This document shows positions 1 through 14,300 of a stretch of 64,000 nucleotides of DNA, in pieces (position 1 is the stretch's first letter; each line of letters opens with the position of its first letter). The notes under the pieces are model-generated. The model did not search any database. It saw only the letters and a program-made list of their open reading frames with translations, and was not told where the DNA came from. The stretch is from Opeltia flavorubescens (lineage: Eukaryota > Ascomycota > Lecanoromycetes > Teloschistales > Teloschistaceae). Made by a program: the position numbers and the translations under genes. Where the stretch lies: the NCBI GenBank assembly GCA_000442125.1, contig KE546966.1:24969-88968 (forward strand). The letters are read 5' to 3'.

Positions 1-54
<54 letters not shown>

Positions 55-56
55 AG
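1..56. repeat. A-rich low-complexity run
   Basis: Almost pure adenine, with a few single G interruptions, runs from the window edge to about position 56. It may be a poly(A) tract or simple low-complexity DNA at a repeat edge. The neighbouring sequence does not show which element, if any, it ends. Confidence 0.8.
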
Positions 57-3000
57 GAAGAAAAAAATAAAACGATTTATTATTATTATTTATATTACTC
101 GCCGATCGAATTTTAATTATAATTATTTTTAATAATCTAGATTCAATTTTAATAAACTATAGCCTGGATTCTAATAATATCTTTTTTATTTAAAAAAAAA
201 AAACCTAGATAAATCTCTAGATTATAAAGTATTATTTAAGAAAGGAACTTAATACAAGAAATTTATTAATAATTAATAATCGAAACTTTAGTTTTAAATT
301 CGCGGGTTTAGTTTTAAAAGGGGCGAGTAGGAAAAAAATAATAGGATTCGAAATATAGATCGCTCTAAAAAAAATATTAACCGGACTTTTCGGACTAAAA
401 TAGAATATTTTTAATATAAATATAATTAGTATAACCTTTAATAATAAATATAAAAAAAAAAAAATAAAAATTATTTATTATTAGAAATAAATATTAAATA
501 TATTAAAAAAGATATAAATAATTTACCCCTAACTTCTAAAACTCTTAGAATTCTTAAAACTCCTAAAACTCCTTAATAACCTATTAGCCCTTAATTCCTA
601 AATATTATAAGCTCTTATACCTCTTTATACTAGTAATAATATCTATTTTACCCCGCTAATTCCGTACCTAATCTACTTATTTTTACTATAATCTATTAAT
701 TTTCTTCTACTAGCTATAGCTTATTACGGTGCTATTTAATAGATTCTAGTACCTTTTTTTTAATTTAGAAAAAGAGCCCTCTAGTAGTAAAAGTAACTTA
801 TCCGCCTTTTAAACTAATAATAGCGCGTTTTATAAACTTAATTTATCCTCTACTAGTAATATTAGTAGCGGAAGAAAAAGGGAATAAAAGGAAAAACGAA
901 AAGGGGAAGGAAAAGGAGATATAAAGGGGTAAAAATTATATATAAAGTTAATAAACGTACTATTCTACGGTTTAAATCTTACTACTATTTTTACCGAGCC
1001 GATTAAAATATTAGGATTCTATATTAAACCTATAAAACAATCCGTTTAAAATATCTAAACCCTAATTAGGTCCTTTTTATTTATACTAGAGCCGTAGAGT
1101 TTTACTATTACCCGGTTAACTTAAACCCGGGTTAGAATATTTATACCTAATATTAATAGGTCGTTTAGCGGTTAGAGACCGTTGGTAAAACTAGTAATAT
1201 ACTTTATAATATAGTATAAAGTATAGTAGCGGATCGAGGCCGTAGAGTATATCGTATAGGGGTTAATATTAAGTATAGCGAAAGAGTCCGGTTTTTATCG
1301 ATACCGCAGCGCTGGTTTGCTGTATATAATAATCGATTTAAAGTATATACTATTTATAAAAACCGCTATAAAAAGAAAAAAAAAAGTATTAAAAAGGGGT
1401 ATTAGCTATATAAGACTACTAGGTTGTATATAATATTATATAGGTTAAAGAAGGGTATATAAAGAAAAACGATAATTATATAATTTCGGATTAGATTTAT
1501 CTACTAGAAAATAATATACCAAATATTAGCTATAACGGAATTCGTAAAAAAAAAAAAAAATTTATTAAAAAAACTATTTAAAGAAAAATAAATAAAGCGA
1601 AAATTAAAAAATAGAAAAGTTTTAAAAAAATATTCTTAAAAAAATAAAGCCGCGTTTTTATATTTCTTTTTCTTTTTTTCTTTTTTTTTTTTTTTCTTTT
1701 CTATAATACTAGCACCCTTTAACCTTTTAATTTTACAGCCTCTTTAGTAATCGGCGGCCTCAAGGGGTTTATTCCCGTAAAGAGAGTTAGGCGGACTATT
1801 TATATAAAAAAAGTTACGCGGAAAAAAATCGAAGTAAAAGATACCGATTATAAAATAAAAAAAGAAGGGTAACGGCGAATAAAGGAACCGACTTTATATA
1901 TAAAGGGCTAAAAGCGGTTAAACCTACGTGTAAAACTATATATCGAATAAAAAAAGGGTATTAATATTTATAGGTTCTTAAAGAATCGCGCCGGTATTAA
2001 AAGCTAAAATTATAATATTACTTTACTATTAAAAAGAGGGTAATATTATATTTTAGCGGCTTTAAAGGAATAATAGCGCTATAAAAAAAAAAAACGAATC
2101 CTAGTTAATAAAAAAAGGGACCTTTTTAATTCTAGTTAAAAACCCTTAAAGCTTATATACAACCTTATTTAAAAGAAAATAAGTAGACGATAATAGATTT
2201 TTTAAAGGAAAGAAGCTAGCTAGATATTATTTCTTTCTCCCGTTTTAAAGGGGAAAGTAAGGGAAAAAAATACGTTTAACCCCGGCTATAGACTATTATC
2301 TTACTATAATCCTATTATATATAATAGCGTAATATATACTTCTAATAATAGCCCTTATAAATTATAGTAATTAGCGGGGAAAAAAAATTACGGATTTAGA
2401 CTTTAAAAGGTAAAAATTTAGTATAAATAGGCTATATACTTTAATAAAGTAAACCTTTATAATTAATTTTTATAGTCGAGTAGTTTAAAATATATTAATA
2501 CTAAAAAACCGCTATTAATAAGACCCTATATTCAAATCGTAGTAGGAGTAATATCCCGAACTTATATTATAATTAGACCTAGATTTAATCGGGATACCTA
2601 TACGGGAGTTTTTTTATATCTTATTTTTTTATAGTTAAGTAAAAAGATTATATTTATAAGGTTATAATTCAGGTTCTTCTCCTTATTAAATAGTTAAATA
2701 GGGCTTTTATAACTAGTATTTAACGGCCGTTTAAAGCTTTACTAAAAGTTCGGAGCCTTATATATAACTAGAAGAGGGAAAAAGAGGGGATAAATTAAGC
2801 GAGGTTGAATTATACGGTATTATTTTAGAAATTCTAGTAGTAAAATCCAATATTCTTAAAAATAACGGTATTCCTGCGGTTTTAGAGAGTAAAAAGATAC
2901 TATAAAATTTACAGGCGGATATATTAATATTAGTTAATAAATAGTATATAAAATAATAGGATCCAGATCTTCTATATAGAACTATTATTAGAAAGGGTTC

Positions 3001-5428
3001 TAATATTAAGAAATAAATAATAAATATATATTCTATTAAAAAAGACTATCCTTTTAAAGTTGTAGCTAAAGGTATTAGGGCCGAAAATCTAGTAAACGGC
3101 TAGTAGTAGCTTTTATAAATATATACTATCTGTAATAACGCTTATAGTATTTTAAAAAAAGAAATCTATAAATAAATAAAAAAGGGAGCGTATTCTATCG
3201 TTTTAAATAAAGGTAGCTATTTTAACAGTAATAAAAATAATTAAAGTAAATATTGCGGTATTTTAAGCGAAATAAATAAGCTAATAGCTTTTACTAAATA
3301 TAAACTAGCTAAAGTTCCTTTAACCCGAGTACTTATATTTTTAACGGCCGCGAGAAAAGTATAATAGATTATAGTTAAAAGTAATAAGAATCGCTAAACC
3401 GAAGTAAAAAAAGATAGAATAACGAGAATCGCTAGATTAAAGTAGGGAAAGTAGATAAAAGATCCGCTATATTTATAGCCGCTATAAAAGAAGTATAAAG
3501 TATTTTTATAGATAATAATAAAAATACCGACGCTATAAAGAAACGCGAGTATAAAAAAATAATTATTTTTAGAACTAAGGCTATAAATAAATATAAATAG
3601 GCTAAAAAAATAAATATATTTAATAATAAAATCGGTAATAATAGTAATTATAAATTAAAGAAAACTAAGACTAAAAAAAAAATAAAAGAAAAAATTAAAA
3701 ATAATAAAGTATTTAATTTCGGGTAATCTTTTTTTAAATATATCTAGCCTAGTACTTTTAATATAATCTTTCCGATATTCTAGTTTATATATTTTTTAAT
3801 TTTTTAATTATTATATTTTTTTCTATCTCCTCGAAAAACAACTTTATATATTTAATTTTCCGTTATTTTAATAGTAATTTAGCTTCTTTAAATTTATACC
3901 TTTAATTAATTTTAATTTTAATTACTTTTATAAATAGAATTTAACCGAAGATTCTATATAATTTAACGTTATACTTTTTTATAGAGATAGCTTTAATTAT
4001 ATAAAAAATAGTAACTAGATTTAAATTATTTAATAACTCGGATACTTTTATTATAATACTAAATAAATATATTTATTTTTTTATAAATATTTTAATACAG
4101 TATTAAATCATTTAAAAGTTTAGGTTCCTATTTATAAAAAAAATTTTATCTATATCGCAATCTCTTTTCTCCTTTAGATTTATCCGCCTAGCGAAATTAG
4201 ATTAAATTATCTCCTAAATCTAATTCTTAATTCTTTAAATACCGTTTTATTTTATTTTTAAAGAAACAATTTACTCTAATATAAATCTAGTTACTAGTTT
4301 TAGTAAAATTATAATATTAGATTTATCTATATTTTAAAAGTAGAGAGATTAGATTTAAAGTAATCTATTTAATTAAATAATAAACTAAACTTTTAATCTA
4401 GTTTATACTATTAATTACTATTATATTTATAGCTTTTAAAATTCCGCTAAAAAATAATTCTATACTTACTAGACTATTAATATTAGAGGGTTGAATAGAT
4501 CTAACTACTAGGAGCTAAATAGTAATAATAGTAGGATTCTTTAAAGGAGAAGCGACTGGAATCGCGGGTAATATTTAAAAGGAAGAAAATATTTCTAACG
4601 CCTAAAATTATAAAATCTGTATTTAAATTTTTAAATCCTATATTCGAGTTTTATAATTATATATTAATTAAAAAGGATCTATATTTAACTTTTTTAATAA
4701 AATCGCTTACTTTTTTTAAATCGCCCGGTATAATAAAAGAATTTTACGTAATAATCGTTATATTAGCTTTAATTTTAGAATTAAAATAAACCTTTAGCTT
4801 TAATAGATTTCTATTTTTTCCGCCCTTAATATCTCGACGTCTACTATTAACTTCCTTATACTTATTATTATTAGTAGCTTTATTTAAATTACTTTCTACC
4901 TCGTTTAATATATTATAGATAAGCCTCGGCTTTTTAATAATATATACTTTTTTTTATATTTATTCCTTCTCTTTAAGGAGCGGTTATTTTAATATAGCCT
5001 ATTTTTTTTTTTCGTTTTTACTTCGAATAAAGTTGTTGTTTAAATATATAAAAAAATTTTTTATAAAGTCTGGTTTTTTTCTAATTTAAATTAAAATCGA
5101 TAGTCCCTTTAAAGTACTAAGAGTAGAGGTAAGAAAAAATATTATAGATCCTACGTATAAATACCGGCTAGAAAAAAGTTAAAAGGGCCTATAAATAGTA
5201 TAAATACCGCGGGTATCTCTATAGCGGAAAAAAAGGAAGGGGAAGTAAATAAAGAAAGGAATAGAAAAAATAAAAGGGAAGGATAAAAGAAGTAAATAAG
5301 GGTTAAACTAGATATCTCCCGTTTTATTTAGAAATTACTAGTAAAAAAAGACTTTTAGTCCTTAATTTCTCTAATTTAATTTTATTAACTATCTTTTTTT
5401 AAAGTTTTTTATTCTATTAGGTTCTTTT
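57..5428. other. RIP-mutated AT-rich DNA, no gene recognised
   Basis: Dense A/T sequence in which CpA and TpG are nearly absent while CpG, CpC and CpT are still common. A hand count over 2041-2400 gives one CpA and no TpG. No frame of 60 codons is open on either strand. Patches with more G and C, for example 1.7-2.3 kb and 2.8-3.5 kb, look like decayed coding DNA of mobile elements, but I could not match a domain to them. Confidence 0.75.
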
Positions 5429-5439
5429 TTAAATAGATA

Positions 5440-5720
5440 TCTTCCTTTTAATTAATTTCTTCCGCTTTATTAATTTCTTCTTTTTAATCGATAGCTTACC
5501 TTTTATTAATATTTTCCTTTTAATTATTATCTTACCCTTTATTAATATCTTCCCTCTAATTATTATCTTCCTTTTTATCGATATCTTCCCTTTTATTAAT
5601 ATTTTCTCTTTTATCGATATCTTCCTTTCTATTAATATCTTCTCTTTTATTAATATTTTTCCTATTATTAAAGTCTTCCCTTTTATCAATATCTTTTTCT
5701 TAATCGATTTTTTTCTTTTT
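5440..5720. repeat. 18-bp pyrimidine-rich tandem array
   Basis: Tandem array of an 18-bp unit resembling TTATTAATATCTTCCCTT, with units that differ by a few bases. Read on the - strand the unit encodes six residues of the type ILIKGK, so the only open frame of 60 codons in the first 40 kb (5429-5689) is a by-product of the array and not a credible gene. The missing CpA in the units agrees with RIP, or with expansion of an already mutated unit. Confidence 0.85.
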
Positions 5721-6394
5721 ATCTATATCTTCCCTCCCTTTAATCCCTTCCTCTTTTTTTTTTATATCTCCCCCTTTCTCTATTAAGGCTTTAAAGATAG
5801 CTAGGGGTTAATTACTATTTCTCCTTTTAACCTACTTCCCTTTTCTTTTTAAGCCCGGTTTAATCTATAGAAAAAAATCCTTTAAAATAATCTAGTTTAA
5901 AAGAATATAAACCTTAAATAATTTAAAGATACCTATATACTTTTTATTTACCTATTCCCGTACTATTTTAGCTTCCTATTTTCTTTTATTCTTTTATTTT
6001 CGTACTTCTACTTCTACTAAAAGGGTATAGCGCTATTCTAGTTCCGCGCGATATAGCTAGTAGCGTTAATCGAACTCCGATATCTTTAATACCCTTTTAG
6101 TTTTTTAAAAGGCCTTTTTAATTTAGCGGAAAGTCTATAAACGTTTTTAATCTGGTTGTAGTAGGGCTATTATTATAATAATAGGCGAGTCCGGAATAAA
6201 ACGATAATTAAAAATAAATTAGTTATCTAAATAGTTACAATAGCAGGTAGTATTCTGTAATAGGGTAGATATAGAGTAGAAAGGTAATATAGTATTTAAA
6301 TAGGTTCGTTAAAGGGATAGAGGTTCCTTAAAAATTCAGTTAAATTAAATAAAAATAGAAATAGGTAGTTATAAACGAGCGGTTATAGATAATA

Positions 6395-6556
6395 GATAAT
6401 TACGGTAGATAAATAGTAGATAGTTGCCGTAGGTAGATAGTAGATAGTTGCTATAGGTAGATAATAAATAGTTACCGTAGGTAAATAATAGATAGTAACC
6501 GTAGATAAATAATAGATAGTAGTTGTAGGTAGATAGTAGATAATAGTAGTAGATAG
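6395..6556. repeat. 24-bp tandem array
   Basis: Six in-register copies of a 24-bp unit resembling GATAGTTGCCGTAGGTAGATAG plus TA, followed by a partial seventh copy. The copies start at 6395, 6419, 6443, 6467, 6491 and 6515 and differ by scattered substitutions. Confidence 0.85.
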
Positions 6557-6819
6557 TCTTTTAGAGATAGTAATAGATGGTACTAGTTAGATACGTAATT
6601 AAGAAAACGCGCTCTCGAGAATTAAAGAAGGATAAAATAAAAAAAAAAAAAAAAAAGAGGAAAATAAATTAAAAGGAACGAAAAATTAATAAAAAATAAA
6701 ACTACCCCTAAATCGCCGATTTAACGCGACCCCTAATACCGTTTAATAGTAACCGCGGTAATAAATAAAGGTTTTTTTTTCTTCTATTTTAAAGGGTTTT
6801 CCCTAAGTTTTCTTCTATA

Positions 6820-7066
6820 AATAAAGCTCTTCTATACGAATAAAGCCCTTTTATATAAATAAAGCCCTTTTCTATAAATAGAGCCCTCCTCTATAAACAG
6901 AACTCTTTTATATAAATAGAGCTCTTTTATATAAATAAAGCCTTTTTACGCGAATAAAGCCCTTTTACGCGAATAAAGCCTTTTTTTATAAATAAAGCTC
7001 TTTTCTACGAATAAAGCTCTTCTATACGAATAAAGCCCTTTTACGCGAATAAAGTTCTTTTATATA
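6820..7066. repeat. 19-bp tandem array, 13 copies in exact register
   Basis: Thirteen consecutive 19-bp units of the form AATAAAGCCCTTTTATATA, with no insertion or deletion over 247 bp. The units vary at two places: CCC/CTC/TTC in the middle, and TATA versus CGCG or TACG at the end. The strict register with sequence variation suggests unequal exchange followed by point changes. Confidence 0.9.
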
Positions 7067-8206
7067 CTTTTATATACTACTCTTTCCCTTTTAAGAGCCT
7101 AACTTTATAGGTATATTATTATAGTACAGCTTAGGCTTTAAAATAGCTAATTTATTATCCTCTTAAATTAAGGTAAATAGATATATTTTAAAAGAGACGA
7201 GGAAAACGGGTACGCTAATAAAAACGTTTATTAATCGGTTAATATATTAATAATAGCTTTTTACTCCTTTATCTATAAAACGCCCTTAACTAGTATATAA
7301 CCGTATAAATTATTAAGACTCGACTGCCTTTTTTCTAATCTCTATTACTACTCGTAAAGGCTTGCCTATTATTTTTAAGCGCGCTAGTACCGTAAAGTCG
7401 TTTATCCTATTTAATAACGAAGTATCGTTTATTTCTAAAACCTACGTCTCGGTAATATTAAAGCGTCTATAATTTTTAATATCCCTAAATAGCTTTAAAT
7501 CGAAGCTACCTACTTTAAAAAAAATTATACAGCAGTTAATTATATTTTAACGACTTTTACTTCCGATATCGAGCCTTTATATAAAGTTATCTATAATAAT
7601 ACTACCGGTCCTTTTATTAAATTATAAAGCCGATCTCGATATAAATTTATCGTTCTAGTTATTACTAGTAAAAGGATATAGGCGATAATAAAAACAGCTA
7701 GCTTACTACTAGTCCGCTAGAAATACCTCTAATCGCGGGGTAAAAGGAGATAGTATTTTACTATAATAGTAGCTATTATAAAATCTTCTAATAATCTCGA
7801 CTACGGACTTATTCCTATTCTTAATAAAAGGCTCGTCCTTATTATTAATAACCCCTATTCTATAGGTAACGCTATTTCGGTAATCGCCGGAGCTAGTAAT
7901 AAAGGAGAAAAACGCGGTAGCGTACAGGCTAGTGAACCTATTAGAGGATATAGTAATATACTTTTCTATAAGCCTAATATAGATATTCTAAAGTACTAGG
8001 TACGAGGAGGAAAAAATAAATAGCTAGATTAGCGGTTATATAATCTAGTAGATATATTTTACTACTTATAATTCCCGTTTTTATCTATTTTTTAAATTAA
8101 TATTATTTAAATATAATATACTTTTTTTTTTTTAAAATAGCTCGACTCCTCTATTTTAATATTAGATATTATCTACTAGTACTAGGCCACCGTCCTAATA
8201 GGATTT
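7067..8206. other. RIP-mutated DNA, no gene recognised
   Basis: AT-rich DNA with a moderate share of CpG and CpC and almost no CpA or TpG. The + strand is pyrimidine-rich between about 7.3 and 7.9 kb, which would fit decayed coding DNA on the - strand. No domain could be recognised. Confidence 0.6.
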
Positions 8207-8318
8207 TGCTGCTGGTAGCTGGTAGATAGCAGCTGGTAAGTGGTAGCTGGTAGGGCTGGCAGCTGGTAGGGCTAGCAGCTGGTAGAGCTGGTAACTGGTA
8301 AAGCTGCTAGCTAGCGCA
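8207..8318. repeat. GCTGGTAG-type microsatellite island that escaped RIP
   Basis: About 110 bp of irregular repeats of GCTGGTAG and GCAGCTGGTAG. It holds many TpG and several CpA dinucleotides, although the DNA on both sides has almost none. This would fit expansion after the surrounding mutation ended, or an array too short to be recognised by RIP. Confidence 0.85.
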
Positions 8319-11300
8319 GTGCGGCTAAAATTTCTACGCGCTATAGCGCCACCAATTTTAATCCGATTTTTAAAAGTTTTATAATTTTAAAATACCCTCG
8401 TAAAGCGCTTTAATTTAAATTATTATAAATACTACTATATATAAAACTAACGAAGTTATTTAACTATAAAAAAAAAAGTTATTTTAATAGTTAAAGGCAC
8501 TAACCGGATTTATAACTACAGTTATTTAATACTAACCGATAAGGTTTATACTTATTTCGGGTCGGGAATCCGATAAAGGACGTTTTTTAATATATATATA
8601 ATAATTTTATATATTAAATAAATACGTATAATATAAAGTAATTTAATAGCTAGAAAAAATTTATAAAAAAAAATCGAATTATTTAATATTTAGTATAATA
8701 AAACTAATTATCTAATTAAACTAGTACTACTAAATCAGTATATTTTAATATAATATACGCCTATAGCTTATTTAAATAATATAATAATAACCTTTATTAA
8801 TAAATATATAAAGTTAGATTTTATAAAATTATTAATATTATAATATCGATAAAAATTTAATTTTATTCCTAACCTATTTTTAATAAATAACCGTCGGTCC
8901 TATTTAATAATTATATAATAATATTAATAGAAGCGTTTACGGGTACTCTAATAGATAGAAACTAGCTATAAAACCGCTATTATAAGATAAAACGGCTAAA
9001 TAATAAAAAAAAATTATAACTATTCGATAAAAGTTTTTATTTATAATCTTGGTCGAATAGTTAATTAGCTATTAAAAGGCCGCTAAAGGATTAAAAATTA
9101 CTAAAATATACAATTCTTTATAAGCGACGGAATTTATTATTTTTAGCTAGTTTTATTAATATTAAAGTTATATTACGGGTAAATAGTTATAAATAAAACT
9201 GGATTTTATAACGCTGTATTTTAGGATAAAAATCGTTAAAAATTTAATATTATTATTATAAATAAAATTTATAAAATAAATTTAAAATTCTATTATAGAT
9301 TATAAAATATTTAAAATTAAAATTAAAATCGGTTTATTTAAAAAATAGAATTTAAAAGAAAATATTAATAGATAAATTATAATTTATTTATTTTTAATTA
9401 AAATTTATTAAGCCGATATTAGTAGATTATTTAAATTTATAAATATAAATAATTAAAATAGGTTATTAATATAATTATCGGTAATTAATTAATATATCTA
9501 ATCCGCGCTAAAATAGCCCAAAATAGAAAATTAAAATAAAATAGGCTAGATTAATAAATTATTTTTTTTTTTATTAATATTTATTATAAACGTATATTTT
9601 AATAAATAGATTATATTATAACGCGGTATACTAATTAAAGTTTTTAATACTATTAATAGTTTTTAAATTCGGTATAATAAATTTATTAATTTAACTAACT
9701 TATTTATTATAGAGAACAAAAAAATTATTTTTTATTTTCCTTTTTTTTTTCTCTTTTTTTTTTTATATATATATTTTCCTTTTTATTATTTTATTATTTC
9801 TAGATATACTATAATATATATATAGGTTCGTTATTTAAACTCTTATTTATCGAATAGAAATTATCGCTAGTTTCTAAATCTTTATCAATTTTAGTTATAT
9901 TATTATCGGCTTTATTTATTATAGTAATATCCTCGCTAGCGGTTATTAATTCTTTATTATCGACGATAAAACTATTAAAGTCTTCGCCTAATAAGGTTTT
10001 AATTATATTTATATCTATATCTCTATTTAGGTCTTCTTAAAAAGCTTAATTACTATTTATCTTTTTAATTTAGCTATTATATAGTTTTTAAGGTTTTTTT
10101 AATCTTTTTTTTAACTAAAATATCGATATCTTCTACTCTAAGTTCTAGAGATTATATATAGTCTTATATATACTTTTATATTATCTTTTAACTCTTATTA
10201 TATATATCTATTTTTTATTAGTAATTTTTTTATATAATTTATTAAATCGGCGGTTAAGGTATTATATATTAGAAGAAAGTATAGAAATCTAGATTTATTT
10301 AATTCTATTACGCTTTAATTTCGACTATAACCTCTAAATAATATATAAAAGTTATAGAAATCGGTTAACCTTTTAAAATTCGATTATCGACTTAATTATA
10401 TCGTTAATTATATCTACTATTTATTCTATATTTAATTTCTTAATCTACTTTAAACGACCTTAAAGCCTTATAAGTTTATTTTCTTTTTTTTTTTCGATTT
10501 TACGCTAAGTATTTAGATTATATTCGCCTTTAGAACCGGAATCTCTATAAATAGAAAGTATATAGTTATATTCAAAAATATAATTCTATTTCTTTAGATA
10601 CGTTTAATTATTATCGTTTATTTTTTAAAATAATATTAATATATTAAAAATATCTATTTCCAGATTTTCTATAAAAAATAAAAATTATAATAATATTAAA
10701 TTTAGGTTAAGTCTTATATAAAAGAAATTTAAAGCGCTGTAAATAATAATAAATAAATATATTATATTATTATAAACGATTTAATAAAAGGGTTTTAATT
10801 ATTAAAAACTATAATTAATTTTTTAAACGAAATTTTTTATATAATAAAAATTTATATATTAAAGCGCGATATTTAAACTTTTTACTAGTTTAACGCTGGA
10901 GATATTAAAAAATATAATATAATAAAAATAAAATTAAAAATAAAATTTAAAAATTAAAAATAAAATTAAAAATAGAATTTAAAAATCGGAATTTATATTA
11001 TACTATTCGATAATAGAAAAAAAATCAAAATAAATACTTTCTATATTATTAAAATTAGCGTTAAAATTATAATTATTACCTTTTATAAAAAAATAAAAAT
11101 AAATTTTAAATAATTTATATTAATAATATAAATTATAAAAGCGGTTAATTTATTAATAATATTTATTAAAAAAAAAAAAAAAATTTATTTATTCTTTAAT
11201 TAATAATTTAAATTTTTTTTATAAAATATAATAAATTTTTAATAAATTATTATCGGAATTTTAATTATTATTTATTAAAATAATAAAAAAATAGATATAA

Positions 11301-14300
11301 AATAACTTTATAATAAAAATTTAACGGTAATAAATTTATAAACGGGATTTATTTTAAAAAACGCGAAATTTATTTAATTATTAATTTATTATTCGAGCCG
11401 CCCGTAATAAATATAATAAAATTATTATTTCTAATAAAAGTTAAATAATTAGCTAGAAAAATATATTTTTAAAAGGCGGTTAATAAATAAAAAAATTAAA
11501 TAAAAAATATAGTTTTATATTTATTTTAAATATATTAGTATATAATAAATACTAGAATTTTATATATATTTAATATATAAAAAAGTTAATAGCTATAAAT
11601 AAAAATTAAAAAAAAAAAATCTATAATAAATATTTAAAAGCTCGTTAAATTAATAAAAAAATTTAAAATATAATAATATTCGAATAAAATTAGTTTCGAA
11701 ATATTATTTAATCCTTCTTAAAATTTAATAATAAAATAAATATTAAATATAAGCGGTTAAAATAGAATTAGATTTAATTATAAAAATATATTAATTCTTT
11801 TCGCGAATTCGATATTAGAATAAATAATATATAATTATAATTAAAATCCGGCTTTATTTATTTTTAAAATCGAATAGAATTCTATATAAATTTAAGTAAT
11901 AGATAAAATAAATAATAGAAATAGTTTATATTCGACTTTAAAAAAAAATATTATAGTAAATAATTATAATTAAACTATTTTTAATAAAGAATAAAAATAG
12001 AAAATTAATAATAAATCGATTTTATACTTTAATAAAAGATTTAAATAAACTCCGGCTAAATATATTTATAAAAATAAATAATTTTAAAAAAAAAATACGC
12101 TAATAAATTTTATATAATAATTCTATACCGGTTAATCGCGAAAAAAATCTAAATTATAAATAAATCGATTAGTAATCGAATTTAATTATAAGCTAATTCG
12201 AGTTTTAAAAAAATATATTATTAGCTATAATTACTATTTATTATATTTAAATAAAAAAATATAGATTAATAAATTTTTATCTATTTTTTTTTTTAAAAAT
12301 AAATCGATTAAATATAAAAATAAAAATAATTACTATTAGATAAATATCGAACGGAAAATTCGAAATATATAATCGGTGTTTTTATTTAATAAATAATAAA
12401 GTTCGTTTAATTAATTCGTTTTTATAAAAATCGGTTTATATATTTTTTTTTATTATAAAAAGTATTAAAGATTTTTTAGTTTTTTATTTATTATAGCGTT
12501 TTTTAAAAAAGAATAATTAAAATAAAAAAGCGAATAAAAAAAAAATATAAATATATAAAATAAAAAAAATATAAAAATACTATTTTAAAGAAAAAATATT
12601 AAAAAAAAAAAGTAAAAAAAAAATTAAATTTTATATATATTTTTAAAAATCGAATTTTATTAATAATTTAAGATTTAAAAAGCTTTAAAAATATAAAAAT
12701 TTAATAAAAAGTTCGAATTTAATTTTAAAAGCTAATTAAAATTAATTAATTAATTATTAATATTTTATATAAACTATTAATAATTCGAATATTAAAAATT
12801 AATAATAAAAAAAAAAAAAATAAAAACCAAAATAAAAATCAGTAATAATTAATATTAATAATCTAAAGTAATAAAAATATAATTATAAAAAGTTTTATAT
12901 ATACTAGCTTTATAGACTTTTTTAATTAAAAAACTTTCTATTTCAATATCAGGTAAACTTAATAGATAGGCCGAGGATCCCGCGGCTATAGAAAAAAAGG
13001 GTTCGAATTAGTTTTTTAATATTATTATCTAACCTTAAATTTAATTATATTATTTTTAATTATTATTATTATATTTTTTTCTATCTAATTCGCTTTATAA
13101 TAATAGCTAATTAATTATTTAATCTTTCGGTTTTATTTATTTTTATTATTAATTCTAGCTTTAAATCGATCGAGTTACTATATTATTAATTATTTAATTT
13201 ATTAAACTTTTAAATTTTTTTTATTTATTTATCCTCTTTTAATTATAAACCCTTCTAAATTTCTACTATTATTTAATATATATCTATACCGGCTTATTAT
13301 ACTCGTTCGCTCTAGTATCGACTAATATTTTCCTATATTATTTCTACCGGTATTCGCTTTTATATCTACTTCCGAAATTTATTTTTAAAATAAATTAATA
13401 CTTTTAAACTTTCTACTACTATATTTTAGTATTAGCAATTCTTTTCCCCTAGGATTATTTTATATATACCCGCTTTACCTACTCCCGCTAACTCTCGCTA
13501 TTAATTATACTATACTTATAGTAGAAAATACTAATAATAACCTCCGAACCGCACTAATTCTTTTTATTCTTATAGCCGCTTTTTCTACTAGCTATAATCT
13601 ATTTTAATCGCCTAGTATTCCGTTTTTGTATAATAAAATATATAATATTTTAGGTTACCCTACTTCCTTATAAATAAATAATATATATATTATCTCTAAA
13701 ATACGTTTAATAAATTTTATAGCGTTTATACCTTTTTTTATAATTCGCGAACTTCCTATTTATATCGCCCTATAATTATACTCCCGCTTATAACGGGAAT
13801 AATTCGGGGGGCTTATAAGGATAGCTATCCACCCGGGAACGGGTCTATAGAGGTAAAAAATTAATAATAGCTAGTAGGAATATTATCTACGGCCGCTGCC
13901 TCTAAACTATACTCTTCGTATAATTCTTCCCCTATTTTATATTCTTTTTAATCTTTTTTATTATTTATATATATATCTAATACTATATATTTATATAAGG
14001 TATTTAAATAATACTCTATTAGCTAACCCTTTATATCTATAAAGGACTTCTTCTAACTTTATCCCTTTATATAGTCTTGAATTACTATTACTTTACTCGT
14101 TTATTTATTTTAGCCCGCGCGACTATTTTTCTAGTTATAATTAAATAATATCCGTAGCTCGCTAATATAAATAATCTATTAAATATAGGGAATATCGATT
14201 TTAATTCTAAAAGTACTCGTAGTAATAATAATACTAAATCGCTGGTTATACTAGAACCGATAGAATTTTTTTTTTTTATTATTAGTATTATAGAAATACG

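Noticed and set aside
5429-5689. Open frame of 86 codons on the - strand, rich in Ile and Lys
   Set aside because: It is the six-residue translation of the 18-bp tandem array; composition and context give no sign of a protein.
11640-11900. Possible pogo/Tc1-type transposase trace on the + strand
   Set aside because: A few words loosely resemble the DDE-family NIYNFDExGF block, but in nearly pure A/T sequence this is too weak to call without a profile search.
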